Assembly (NCBI GenBank): GCA_030429235.1 | Contig: JAUIDB010000006.1 | Location: forward strand, 124,001 to 188,000 | Direction of reading: 5' to 3' | Source: Thermoanaerobaculia bacterium | GTDB taxonomy: Bacteria > Acidobacteriota > Thermoanaerobaculia > Multivoradales > JAIOJS01 | Length of the DNA stretch: 64,000 nucleotides | Shown here: positions 25,653-35,000 of the stretch, piece after piece | Position numbering within the stretch: position 1 is the stretch's first letter | How the letters are laid out: every line of letters starts with the position of its first letter | Notes under the pieces: generated by a model | The model's input: the letters and a program-made list of their open reading frames with translations, nothing else | What the model was told of the DNA's origin: nothing | Databases searched by the model: none | Program-made: the position numbers and the translations under genes

Positions 25653-25979
25653 TCAGCTGCGGCGCAGGCGTCGATCCGCCAGACGGTTGTAGAGGAACGC
25701 GACACACCAGCCGACGGCGGCTCCGGTCAACGCTCCGTAGAAGAAGCCGACGATCGAACCACCCCAGGTGACCGAGTACCCCGGGTAGTAGACCCGCAGC
25801 AGACCGAGGGTGGGTCCGACTGTCGGACCACCCTTGATCACGAGCCAGAGGGTGGCGACGAAGAGTCCGGTACCGCAGACCATGCCGCCGACGAGGGCGA
25901 CGATGGCGGTCCGGAGACGGGCGACGCTGCGGGCCACCAGAAGTAGGGCCTGTTCGGTATCTCGAGTGGATTGACTCAT
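25653..25979 (-). CDS. small membrane protein, paralogue of FAD-oxidoreductase tail
   Basis: 108 residues with two membrane helices (IVALVGGMVCGTGLFVATLWLVI and SIVGFFYGALTGAAVGWCVAFLY). Its C-terminal 70 residues align by eye with the last part of the upstream FAD oxidoreductase: both read ATL, then a G-P pair, PTL-LL, Y-G-x-x-V-x-W and G-W-x-A-x-L-x-NRL. The two domains are therefore probably paralogous. Function is unknown; a role in anchoring or in a membrane complex with the neighbouring glycosyltransferase is an inference from gene order. Confidence 0.7.
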   Translation of the reverse strand: MSQSTRDTEQALLLVARSVARLRTAIVALVGGMVCGTGLFVATLWLVIKGGPTVGPTLGLLRVYYPGYSVTWGGSIVGFFYGALTGAAVGWCVAFLYNRLADRRLRRS

Positions 25980-26004
25980 GGGCTACTTGGGTTCTCGCAG
26001 AAGT

Positions 26005-27885
26005 TCAGAGCTCGAAGGTGGTGATGGTAGCGAGTCGTCGTTCGAGGTCGCGTTCCGCCGCGGCGACGAGGCGATTCATCAAACGGGCGGTCGACCAGCC
26101 GAGGGCGAATCCGAGCCCCCCGGCCTCGGCCGTGCCGATCAACAGGCCGGGCCAGCTGACCTCGAAACCGAAGAGGTACTGGCCGAGGAGGGAGAGGGTA
26201 GGCAGGAAGTCCGGTTGGCCGCGGAGGACCGGGAACAGGGTGGCGAATGCGAGGCCCAGGGCAGTGGTGACCCCCACTGCAGCTCCGGCTGCGATCTCGT
26301 CGTACTGAGCGAACGCGGACTCGAGAATGTCGTCCAGCCGGTTCTGTACTCGCGCCGGCGTCAGTCGATCCCCGGTCGCCGGCGGCTGGGCGCCGCCGCG
26401 GGACGTTGGACGACTCGACTTCTCTTCGTGGTACTCCTGCTCGACGTTGATCGACCAGAGGTCGAGGGCAGCTCCGGACAAGTTGCGGACGGCATAGAGG
26501 CCAGCCACCATCGAGTGGTCCTGGTTGTTGTAGCGGTGTTGTCCGTTGCGGCCGATGGTCTGCAAGTTTTCGAACCGATTCAGCCAGTCGCGGATCACTC
26601 CGAGATGTCGTTCGTACTCGTCGTCGTAGACCGGGTAGGCCTTGGGCATTCTCACGACGTGACCATCGATCACCTCGGAGCCGAGGAACAGGCCGATCGC
26701 CTCCGCCTCGGCCGCGCCCAGCGACACCAGATCGGCGTCGTCCATCGACCACAGGTCGTCCCCTTCGTCGACGAAGTACTCGAGTCCGACGAAAGAGTGG
26801 CTGGGGTCCGCCACCATCTCCGGACTCCAGTTCTTGAAGTTCTGAACCCGTCCGACCCGGACATCGGGGGAATGTACGTAGATCCAGTTGTCGGGAAAGA
26901 GCGTCTTCCGATCGACCAGGAGGCCGACGATCAGGAAGTCGCGGTAGCGGAGCCCGCGGGCGGCAGCGAGCACCGGCGCCGGTGCGGCGGGTTCCATCGA
27001 TTCGACGAGGTGGCTGATCGGCATCGAGGAGATCAACGCGTCGCAGGCGTGCCGCTGGCGAGATCCGCTCTCCGCAGCGGAGGGTTCCGGGCCTTCTACC
27101 TCGACCGAGACGACACGATCCGCCCGGTGCTGCACCGCGACGACCCGGTGTTGCAGTCGGGTGGCGACCCCGCCCTGCGCCGCCAACTCGGAGCAGCGCT
27201 CCCACATCATTCCGGGGCCCAGACGGGGGTAGAGAAACTGCTCGATCAGGCTGGTCACGACCTCTCCGTCCCGTGTCCCCTGGCCGAGGAATGCGTTCTT
27301 CACCGCGGTTAGGAGGTCGAGATTCTTGATGCGCTGGGCGGCCCAGGCGGCGCTGATCTCGGAACAGGGCATTCCCCAGACCTTCTCGGTGTAGGTCTCG
27401 AAGAAAATCTCGAACAAACGGCGGCCGAAACGATTGCTGACCCAGGCGTCGAAGGTACGCTCGTCGGGGATCGGAAAGAGCTGCGCGTGCAGGTAGCTCA
27501 GCGCGACTCGGCACGATTCGAGGAACCCGAGGCCACGGAGGGCGTTGAGCGGCTTGAGCGGGTAGTCGAAGAAGGTATCGCGATAGAAGATCCGGGAGAG
27601 TCGCTCGCGGACCAGCAACTCGTCGCCGAGGATCTCGTGCCAGAGATCCTCCACCTCGCGGACCTTGGTAAAGAACCGATGGCCCCCGATATCGAGACGA
27701 CAACCTCGAAACTCGACGCTCCGCGAGATCCCGCCCACGATGTCGTCGGCTTCGAACACCACGCCACCGAGCCCCTGCTTGCTCAGCTCCAGGGCCGCGG
27801 TGAGACCGGCGGGTCCGGCACCGACGATGATGGTCTGTCGCGGGCTGGTCTCGCTGGGGTTGGCGGTCAGCGGTGGCGTTTCCAT
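26005..27885 (-). CDS. FAD-dependent oxidoreductase (UDP-galactopyranose mutase-like/amine-oxidase fold) with membrane tail
   Basis: About 626 residues. Residues ~15-460 are an FAD protein: TIIVGAGPAGLTAALELSKQG, EADDIVGGISRS, DIGGHRFFTK, IGRNGQHRYNNQDHSM. It resembles the protoporphyrinogen-oxidase/UDP-galactopyranose-mutase-like proteins common in polysaccharide loci. An extra C-terminal part has two membrane helices and matches the adjacent 108-residue protein. ATG 27885 (METPPLTANP) is chosen; the longer track ORF runs into the divergent gene. The context of glycosyltransferases and a flippase suggests redox modification or ring contraction of a sugar, unproven. Confidence 0.82.
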   Translation of the reverse strand: METPPLTANPSETSPRQTIIVGAGPAGLTAALELSKQGLGGVVFEADDIVGGISRSVEFRGCRLDIGGHRFFTKVREVEDLWHEILGDELLVRERLSRIFYRDTFFDYPLKPLNALRGLGFLESCRVALSYLHAQLFPIPDERTFDAWVSNRFGRRLFEIFFETYTEKVWGMPCSEISAAWAAQRIKNLDLLTAVKNAFLGQGTRDGEVVTSLIEQFLYPRLGPGMMWERCSELAAQGGVATRLQHRVVAVQHRADRVVSVEVEGPEPSAAESGSRQRHACDALISSMPISHLVESMEPAAPAPVLAAARGLRYRDFLIVGLLVDRKTLFPDNWIYVHSPDVRVGRVQNFKNWSPEMVADPSHSFVGLEYFVDEGDDLWSMDDADLVSLGAAEAEAIGLFLGSEVIDGHVVRMPKAYPVYDDEYERHLGVIRDWLNRFENLQTIGRNGQHRYNNQDHSMVAGLYAVRNLSGAALDLWSINVEQEYHEEKSSRPTSRGGAQPPATGDRLTPARVQNRLDDILESAFAQYDEIAAGAAVGVTTALGLAFATLFPVLRGQPDFLPTLSLLGQYLFGFEVSWPGLLIGTAEAGGLGFALGWSTARLMNRLVAAAERDLERRLATITTFEL

Positions 27886-28024
27886 CGTAGGGTCGGTGGG
27901 AGTGGGGGGGCTGGCAGCACGATCCGGCGGGCTAGGTATACCATGGACCCCGCCATGATGCCTCCCTCCGTCCCTCTCGATCGCCCCCTTGGCACCGCAG
28001 CGCGAGAGTGACCCCGAGCTCCAG

Positions 28025-29368
28025 ATGGCGAGAGTTCTCTGCATCAGCGACGGTTTGGTCAGCGTGGTCCTTCCGGCCCTCGAAGTGGGCCGCCGTCTCG
28101 CCGAGGACGGCCACCACGTGGGTTTCCTGGCCGCCGCCCGCTACGCAGAGTCGGCACGAAGACTCGGATTGCGGTTCACCGAGCTGCCCGCGGCCGTATG
28201 CGCCCCGCGCCGACGATCGCAAGAGATCGGTCGGTGGCCGATCGGCGACGAGCTGGCCGAGCGAGTCCTCGATTTCGCCCCCGATCTGCTCCTCATCGAC
28301 GGCGAGTTGCACGAAGTGATCGTGGTGGCCCTCGGACTGCAGCAGCGACACGGTCTGCGGGTGGTGCTTCTGAACAGCTTCGTCTCGATCTGGAGGAGCC
28401 CTGGGGTCCCGCCGCCCCACGTCTTGGCTCAGCCCGGTCTCGGTTGGAGAGGCTCCCGTCTGGTCGTCGCAGCTTACTGGGAGGCACTCTTCTGCCGCAA
28501 GCGTTGGCGTCGGTTCCGAGGTCGTGCTCTCCAGGGAACTACGGACCGTGTGACCCGGCTGCGCCGACTCGCGGCCCGACACGGAGTCGAACTCAAAGCG
28601 GTGGTCGATACCCGTCAGTGGTCGATACCCTTCACCTACCGCAATCTACCGGTGTTGAGCCTGCACGCGCGGGAGTTCGAGTTTCCCCACCGGCTCGATG
28701 TCCGGGCCCACTACGTCGGGCCGATGGTGCTGGCTTCCGACCACCGTCCAGCGCCTGACCAGCCCGACACCGGCCGGGAAGTTCGACGCCTCGAAGCGTT
28801 GCTCGAGGCTCTGCCCCCTAGCGAGACCCTGGTCCTGGCCGTGTTCGGGTCCGCAGCCACGGTCGGTGACCAACTCCCGAGGCGGTTGGTGGACGCCTGT
28901 CAGGTCGAGGGCTGGACCCTCGTGCTGGGGCTCGGTGCCCGTGGCCTCGACCAGCTCGGTGCCCTCCCTGCGAACGTCCACGCCTTTCCCTGGATTCCCC
29001 AGCTGGACGTCTTGGCACGGGCCGACGTCCTGGTGACCCACGGGGGCATCAACTCTCTCGACGAGAGTATTCTGGCCGGGGTGCCGGTGTTGATCTACTG
29101 CGGTCATGCCACGGACATGGCGGGCAATACCTCTCGCGTGCTCTGGCACGGCCTGGGGGCAATGGGCTCTCCGCGAGACACGGCCGGCGGGATTCGCGAG
29201 CGTCTGCAAGGGCTGCTGGCGGATCGGGATTGCCAGCAGCGTGTCCGCACGATGGCCAGGGTGTATCAGGAGTATGCGACGTCACGGCGATTGGAGGAGA
29301 CCGTCCGCCACCTGCTCGAAGAGGATGGAGGGGAATTGGCGGACACAGCGTCGGGGCAGCGACGATGA
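28025..29368 (+). CDS. UGT-like glycosyltransferase (GT1 family)
   Basis: About 447 residues with the GT-B plan: N-terminal domain VLCISDGLVSVVLPALEVGRRLAEDGHHVGFLA, then ETLVLAVFGSAATV and the donor-binding end VLVTHGGINSLDESILAGVPVLIYCGHATDM, equivalent to the HGG...Q/DQ region of UGT/macrolide glycosyltransferases. Such enzymes glycosylate small hydrophobic acceptors such as lipids or peptide natural products, which fits the neighbouring NRPS genes. ATG 28025 starts at the first strand; TTG 27989 is an alternative. The stop overlaps the flippase start. Confidence 0.83.
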   Translation: MARVLCISDGLVSVVLPALEVGRRLAEDGHHVGFLAAARYAESARRLGLRFTELPAAVCAPRRRSQEIGRWPIGDELAERVLDFAPDLLLIDGELHEVIVVALGLQQRHGLRVVLLNSFVSIWRSPGVPPPHVLAQPGLGWRGSRLVVAAYWEALFCRKRWRRFRGRALQGTTDRVTRLRRLAARHGVELKAVVDTRQWSIPFTYRNLPVLSLHAREFEFPHRLDVRAHYVGPMVLASDHRPAPDQPDTGREVRRLEALLEALPPSETLVLAVFGSAATVGDQLPRRLVDACQVEGWTLVLGLGARGLDQLGALPANVHAFPWIPQLDVLARADVLVTHGGINSLDESILAGVPVLIYCGHATDMAGNTSRVLWHGLGAMGSPRDTAGGIRERLQGLLADRDCQQRVRTMARVYQEYATSRRLEETVRHLLEEDGGELADTASGQRR

Positions 29369-30828
29369 ACGATCGGCCGGTGGACTCCTCGATCGGTCGT
29401 GTGGCGGCCGGCGCCGGGTGGTTGTACGGCTACCGCTGGGTCGAACGATTGCTCGATTTCGTTGCGGTGGTCGTGCTGGCACGCTTGCTGTCACCCGACG
29501 ACTTCGGGTTGGTCGCCATCGCCGCGTCGATCGTGGCCATCATCGACGGACTGGCGGCCTTCGACGTGCACAAGGCACTGATCCGACGCCCTGACGCCGA
29601 TCAGGCCCTCTACGATAGTGCCTGGACCCTGGCGCTGGCTCGCGGCGTTCTTTCGGCCCTGATCATGGTGTCGATGGCTCCCTTCTTCAGCGATCCTCGC
29701 CTGTCGACGGTCCTCTGCGTCCTGGCTCTCAGTCCGCTGTTGCTGGGGCTCTCCAACCCCCGTTTCGCTCGCTTCGAGACCGAGCTGGTCTACTCCAGGA
29801 TCGGGATCCAGACCCTCACCGCCAAGGTCGGTTCCTTCGTGGTGACCCTGGCCGTGGCCTGGGTCACCCGCTCCTACTGGGCCCTGGTCGCGGGCACGTT
29901 GGTCAGCTCCCTGCTCCTCACCGTCCTGAGCTACGCGCTACGACCCTATCGACCCCGCCCTTCCCTGCGACGCTGGCGTGACATCTTTGGTTTCAGTGGC
30001 TGGCTGTCGCTGACCACGGCCGTCACGACGCTGTCGATGGAGACCGACAAGCTGATCGTAGGCAAGCTCCTAGGTGTCACCGACACCGGGAGGTACTACA
30101 TGACGCAGCGGGTCGGGGTGCTGCCGACTCGGGAGCTGATCAGTCCCCTGCAGCGGATTCTCTTCCCGTCGTTCAGTGCGCTGCTCTCCGATCCGGCTCG
30201 GTTGCGGCGCGTGGCTCTGGAGTCGGTCAACGTACTGGGTAGTCTGAGCCTTCCCGCCGCCGTCGGGTTCGCCCTGGTGGCGCCGGATTTCGTCCCCCTG
30301 GTCCTGGGGGACCAGTGGCTCGCCATCGTCCCGTTGCTGGTGATCCTGGTGCCCTACCTGGGAGTCCGAGCGACGCTGGCGATGACTCTGCCCTGCGTGC
30401 TGGCTTTGGGGCGCACGCGCCTTCTGTTCGGGGTCAGTCTCGCCTACGCGCTGGTGCACGTGCCTCTCTTCGTGGCGGGCACGGCCGTGTACGGCCTGGT
30501 CGGGGCCATCTGGAGTCTCGTTCTGGCGGGGGTGGTCTACTCGGGACTCAACGTCTGGATGTTGCACCGCACCCTAGCGATTCGACTGCGCGAGATCCTC
30601 GGTCAACTCGTCCGTCCCACGCTCGCGAGCGCGATCCTGGTCGTCGGCCTCCTGCTGTTCGACGGCACGGTCGGGGCGAGCCTTTCGGGATGGCTGTCGC
30701 TGGGGGTGCGGGTGCCCCTCGGCGCCCTCCTCTACGGAGTCGCCCTGTGGGCACAGTGGGCCGCAGCGGGCAAACCCGCGGGACTCGAAACTCGGCTGCA
30801 ACAGCTGTGGGATCGCCCGAGGAGCTAG
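29365..30828 (+). CDS. Wzx-like polysaccharide/lipid flippase (MOP superfamily)
   Basis: About 487 residues and some 12 hydrophobic segments. The start RVAAGAGWLYGYRWVERLLDFVAVVVLARLLSPDDFGLVAIA is typical of the lipopolysaccharide biosynthesis/Wzx group, and FSGWLSLTTAVTTLSMETDKLIVGKLLG is its mid-protein repeat. It is predicted to flip a lipid-linked glycan or glycolipid across the inner membrane. ATGA overlap couples it to the GT1 gene. The stop shares CTAG with the convergent GT4 gene. Confidence 0.88.
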   Translation: MNDRPVDSSIGRVAAGAGWLYGYRWVERLLDFVAVVVLARLLSPDDFGLVAIAASIVAIIDGLAAFDVHKALIRRPDADQALYDSAWTLALARGVLSALIMVSMAPFFSDPRLSTVLCVLALSPLLLGLSNPRFARFETELVYSRIGIQTLTAKVGSFVVTLAVAWVTRSYWALVAGTLVSSLLLTVLSYALRPYRPRPSLRRWRDIFGFSGWLSLTTAVTTLSMETDKLIVGKLLGVTDTGRYYMTQRVGVLPTRELISPLQRILFPSFSALLSDPARLRRVALESVNVLGSLSLPAAVGFALVAPDFVPLVLGDQWLAIVPLLVILVPYLGVRATLAMTLPCVLALGRTRLLFGVSLAYALVHVPLFVAGTAVYGLVGAIWSLVLAGVVYSGLNVWMLHRTLAIRLREILGQLVRPTLASAILVVGLLLFDGTVGASLSGWLSLGVRVPLGALLYGVALWAQWAAAGKPAGLETRLQQLWDRPRS

Positions 30829-32060
30829 GAGCTCTTCCCCTCGGTTCCGCCGCCGCCCTGGCGAGAAAGGTCGTGGAAGGATTGCGCGGTCCGGGTCGCG
30901 ATCGTGGTCCACGAGTGAGCGGCCGACACCTGCCGGCCCCCTGCGGCCAACTGGGTGCGGAGGATGGGGTCGGACAGGACCCGCGCCACCGCCTCGGCCA
31001 GGGCCTCGGGATCCTCGGGCGGCACGAGTAGAGCGTCGGCACCGTCGCTGAGCATCTCGGGCAAGGCTCCAACCCGCGTGGCTACCACCGGTACTCCGAG
31101 GGCCAGGGCGAGGAAGAGCACCCCCGATTGGCTGATACTGCGGTACGGCATCACCAACACGTCCGCGGCGGCGAAGAGGGCCGCCACTTCGGAGAACGGG
31201 AGGTACTCGAAGCGACAAACGGCTCCCAGTGCCGACGCCTCGTCCTCGAGGTCGCGGCGATCCGAAGGGGACAGGCGGTCCGGGTTCCCGGCGATCAAGA
31301 GGCGGGCCGAGGGTCGCCTGGCTTGCACCGCCGGCCAGGATTCGAGCAGCAGATCGAGCCCCTTGTAGTGCCGAATGTAACCGAAGAAGAGCGCGACTTC
31401 GTCGGATTCACCCAGGCCCAGCGCTTGGCGGGCCTGCGGCGGGCTCGGTGGCGGCTGGGCCGTTTCTTCGAAGAAGCCGTACTCTCCATGGGGGATGACC
31501 TCGATCCGCCGGGAGTCCACGCCGAGCTCTCGCTCGAGGCGGCGCCGATCCACTTCGGAATGGGCGACGACGATGTGGGGCAGTCGGTGGATGGCGCCGT
31601 AGATCCAGCGGGCGAAGCGCAGCGGCTCGTGGGGAGTGACCACATGCGCGGTGGAGACCACCCGGAGGCCCAGGAGGCGGAGCAGCCAGAGGTAGAGCAG
31701 AGCACTGGTGTTGGTGCTGTGGAGATGGACCACATCCGGGGCGACGCGACGAGCGTAGCGGGCGGTGGTCCAGGCGTCGAACACGGCCTCCAGGCTGCGC
31801 CACCAGCGGAAGGAGCGCCGATGGGGTTGGCCTTGGGTCCAACGCGCGATGCGCCGCTCGACGGAAAACCCAGGATTGGGAGCCGCGTCGGCGGTGAGAT
31901 CGTGCAACTCGAATCCGACGGTGGTGAGCAGTGTCACCTGGTGACCGGCGTCGGCGAGGGCGCACGACAGGTTGTACGCGTAGTGCAACAGCCCTCCCCG
32001 GCCGAAGGTCTCGACCTCGAGAATACGCAGCGGAGGAGGACCGTCGGCGGCTTCGGGCAT
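30825..32060 (-). CDS. family 4 glycosyltransferase
   Basis: About 411 residues in the GT-B fold: LRILEVETFGRGGLLHYAYNLSCALADAGHQVTLLT at the start, VVHLHSTN, HIVVAHSEVDRR, then GYIRHYKGLDLLLESW and SISQSGVLFLALALGVPVVATRVGALPEML, the Glu-bearing donor site of GT4. ATG 32060 is used; the longer track ORF is antisense to the NRPS. Only 20 bp separate it from the divergent NRPS start, and an ATAATA (32067-32072) in that gap gives a TATTAT box for this gene. Confidence 0.87.
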   Translation of the reverse strand: MPEAADGPPPLRILEVETFGRGGLLHYAYNLSCALADAGHQVTLLTTVGFELHDLTADAAPNPGFSVERRIARWTQGQPHRRSFRWWRSLEAVFDAWTTARYARRVAPDVVHLHSTNTSALLYLWLLRLLGLRVVSTAHVVTPHEPLRFARWIYGAIHRLPHIVVAHSEVDRRRLERELGVDSRRIEVIPHGEYGFFEETAQPPPSPPQARQALGLGESDEVALFFGYIRHYKGLDLLLESWPAVQARRPSARLLIAGNPDRLSPSDRRDLEDEASALGAVCRFEYLPFSEVAALFAAADVLVMPYRSISQSGVLFLALALGVPVVATRVGALPEMLSDGADALLVPPEDPEALAEAVARVLSDPILRTQLAAGGRQVSAAHSWTTIATRTAQSFHDLSRQGGGGTEGKSS

Positions 32061-32080
32061 GCGGTCATAATAAACGCCGA

Positions 32081-35000
32081 ATGATGAGTACCGACGACGG
32101 ACCCGGGGTGCAGAGTCGGGCCGCGCGACTGGAGGAGGCGATTCGCCGGAAACGCGCCGGCAGTCGTCGCAGCCGGGAGTTGCCGACGCGCGATCGGGCC
32201 CTGCCGGCTCTCCTCGGGCCCCTGCAGAAGAGTCTGTGGTTGGCGCACCGGCTCGATCCCGACGGGGCCACGTACCACCTCGTCGACGCCTTTCGGGTGG
32301 CGGCGCCGCTCGATTTCGGGCGGCTGGATACGGCGTTCCGCGAGGTCGTGGCGCGGCACCGACTCCTCCGCTCCACATTCCAGAAGACCGAAATCGGCGT
32401 GGAGCAAGTGGTCGATGCGGTACCGCTGTCCCTCTTCGTCGTCGAGGCGACGGAAGTCGAAGTCGAAGGCTCGGCGAGGGAGGCAGCGGTGTTGCAGGCA
32501 CGGCGCCCGTTTTCGCTGGAGCGAGGCCCGCTGGTTCGCCTACTCCTGGTCGGCGACTTGCTGGTCCTGACCTTGCACCACATCCTGGCGGACGAGCTGT
32601 CGCTGGGCCTCTTGTGGCGGGATCTGGTCGCCGCCTACGAGGGACGCCCGTTGCCACCCGCGCACCTCCAGTACGACGACTACGTCGCCTGGTCGCTCGA
32701 CCGTGGCGAACGACGCCGCACCGAGATCGAGTTCTGGCGAGCTCGACTGACCCCCGTGCCCGAGCCGTTGCAGCTTCCCCTGGTGCGCCGCCAGGTCGAA
32801 CCGGGTGAGGGACGGTGGATCGAGCGTCAGCTGGCAGAGACCGCCAGCCGGGATCTCCGGCAGTTCGTGGCGGCCGTCGGCGCGACGCCCTTCCTGCTGG
32901 CTGCGTTTGCCTACCGGGTGCTCCTCGGCCGTCTGAGCGACGGACCGGGTCCCGCGATCGGCACTCCGGTGTCGACCCGAAATCACCCGGCCGTGGCCGA
33001 AATGGTGGGGTACTTCACGAACCCCTTAGTCCTTCCCGGTGCGGTGGACGAGGACTCGACGGTGGAAGACGCTCTGCGCGCGTTTGTCGCCGAGACTCGG
33101 GAACGTCTGGCGCACAGCCAGACGCCCTTCACTGACCTCGTGGAGACCTTGCAGCTTCCGAGGTCGAGCGATCGATCTCCGCTGTTTCAGACCCTGTTCG
33201 TCTACCAGCAGCCCGAGGCCGCGATCCGGTTGGAGGGCGAGCCATTGCGACCCGTCGTGCTCGACCTCGGCGTCTCGAAGTTCGACCTCACCCTGTTCGT
33301 GGCGGAGCGAGAGGGCCGGTTCGACCTCGCGGTGGAGTACCGCACCGCGCTCTACGACGTTGTAGGGATGCAGCGGTTGTTGGCGCTGTACGAGACGCTG
33401 CTGATCGATCTGGTTTCGGGCGATCGTCGCAGGCCCGTCGCTGCGCTCTCCCTCGTCCCGCCCGAAGAGTCGGCACGGCTGCGGGGTCTCGAGCGCGGCC
33501 ACGAGCTCGCTCCGGGTCCGACCACGGTGCTCGCGCAGTTCCTGCGGCAGGTCGCAACCGGCGGAGGGCGGGAGGCGGTTCGGAGCAGAAGCCAAAGCCT
33601 CGACTACCGCGAGCTGCTCGTCGCGGCCGACGAGGTCGCCGCGGCCCTCGAAGGGGTCAGTGTCGAGGTGGGGGATCGGGTGGGCCTCTATCTCGACCGC
33701 TCAGCGGCTGCGATCGCGGCGGTCCTGGGCTGCCACCTGGCGGCGACCGCTTACGTCCCGCTGGATCCGCGGTATCCGATGAGCCGCAACCACCGGATCC
33801 TGGAGGACGCTGGAGTCGTGGTGGTTCTGACCTCGGGGGCCTTGGCCGGAGAGCTTCCGGACGGCGACTGGAAGGTCCTCGCATTCGACGAGAGGCTTTC
33901 GCTCGGATTGCCGGACCGCGAGCCTGTGGCGGCGGTTCGCTCCCGTGAACCGGCTCCTGCGGACCTCGCCTACCTCCTCTACACGTCGGGTTCTTCCGGG
34001 CGGCCGAAAGGGGTCGCGGTGAGCCACGAGAACCTCGAGCGGTCGAACGCCGCCCGGCTTGCCTACTACGGCACCCGCGGGGTAGCCCCGGCGCGGTTTC
34101 TCTTGATTCCCAGCCTGGCCTTCGATAGCTCGGTGGCTGGTCTTTTCTGGATGCTCGCCAGCGGCGGAACCCTGGTCTTGCCGACGGCGGAGGAGGCCCG
34201 CGATCCTCGGGCCCTGCTCGAACTCATCGCTCGAGAGGGAGTCGATTCTCTGCTCTGCGTTCCCTCGCTCTACTCCCAGATGCTCCGTGGCTCGAGAACC
34301 GAGGCGAAGGCTACGTTGTCGACGCTGCGCACCGTGATCGTGGCTGGCGAAGCCTGCCCCTGGAGCCTGGTCGCCGAGCATCAGAACCGCTGCCCAGGGG
34401 TCCGGCTCTTCGATGAATACGGTCCGACGGAGGCCACGGTCTGGGCGTCGGTGAGCGAGCTGACGGCGATCGATCGGTCGGACTTCGGGTCCCAGGAGCC
34501 GGTGCCGATCGGAGGACCGATTCCCGGGGTGACGATCGAGTTGGTCGACAACCGGAGCCGGATCGTGCCGATCGGAGTTCCGGGGCGAGCCCTGATCGGC
34601 GGGACTACGGTGGCTCGAGGTTACTGGAATCGCCCGGATCTGACCGCGGGGAGCTTCTTGGGCCGCGACGCCGATCGGCGCTACGACACCGGGGACCGAA
34701 TGGCCTGGACCGAAGACGGTCAGCTCCTGTTTCTGGGGCGAGTCGACGAGCAGATCAAACTGCGGGGAGTTCGGATCGAGCCCGGGGAGATCGAGGCCAA
34801 CGCCCTGGAGTGGCCTGAGGTTCGGGCCGCGGCGGCGGTGGTCGCGGGTCCGGCGGGGGGAGCCGAAAGGTTGACGCTTTTCGTCGCGGGTCCGGTGCCA
34901 GAGGACTGGCGTCGCCGGATGGGCGAGCGCCTGCCGCAGGAGATGCGTCCGCACGCGGCGACCAGCCTGAGCAGCCTTCCCTTGCTGCCGAACGGCAAGA

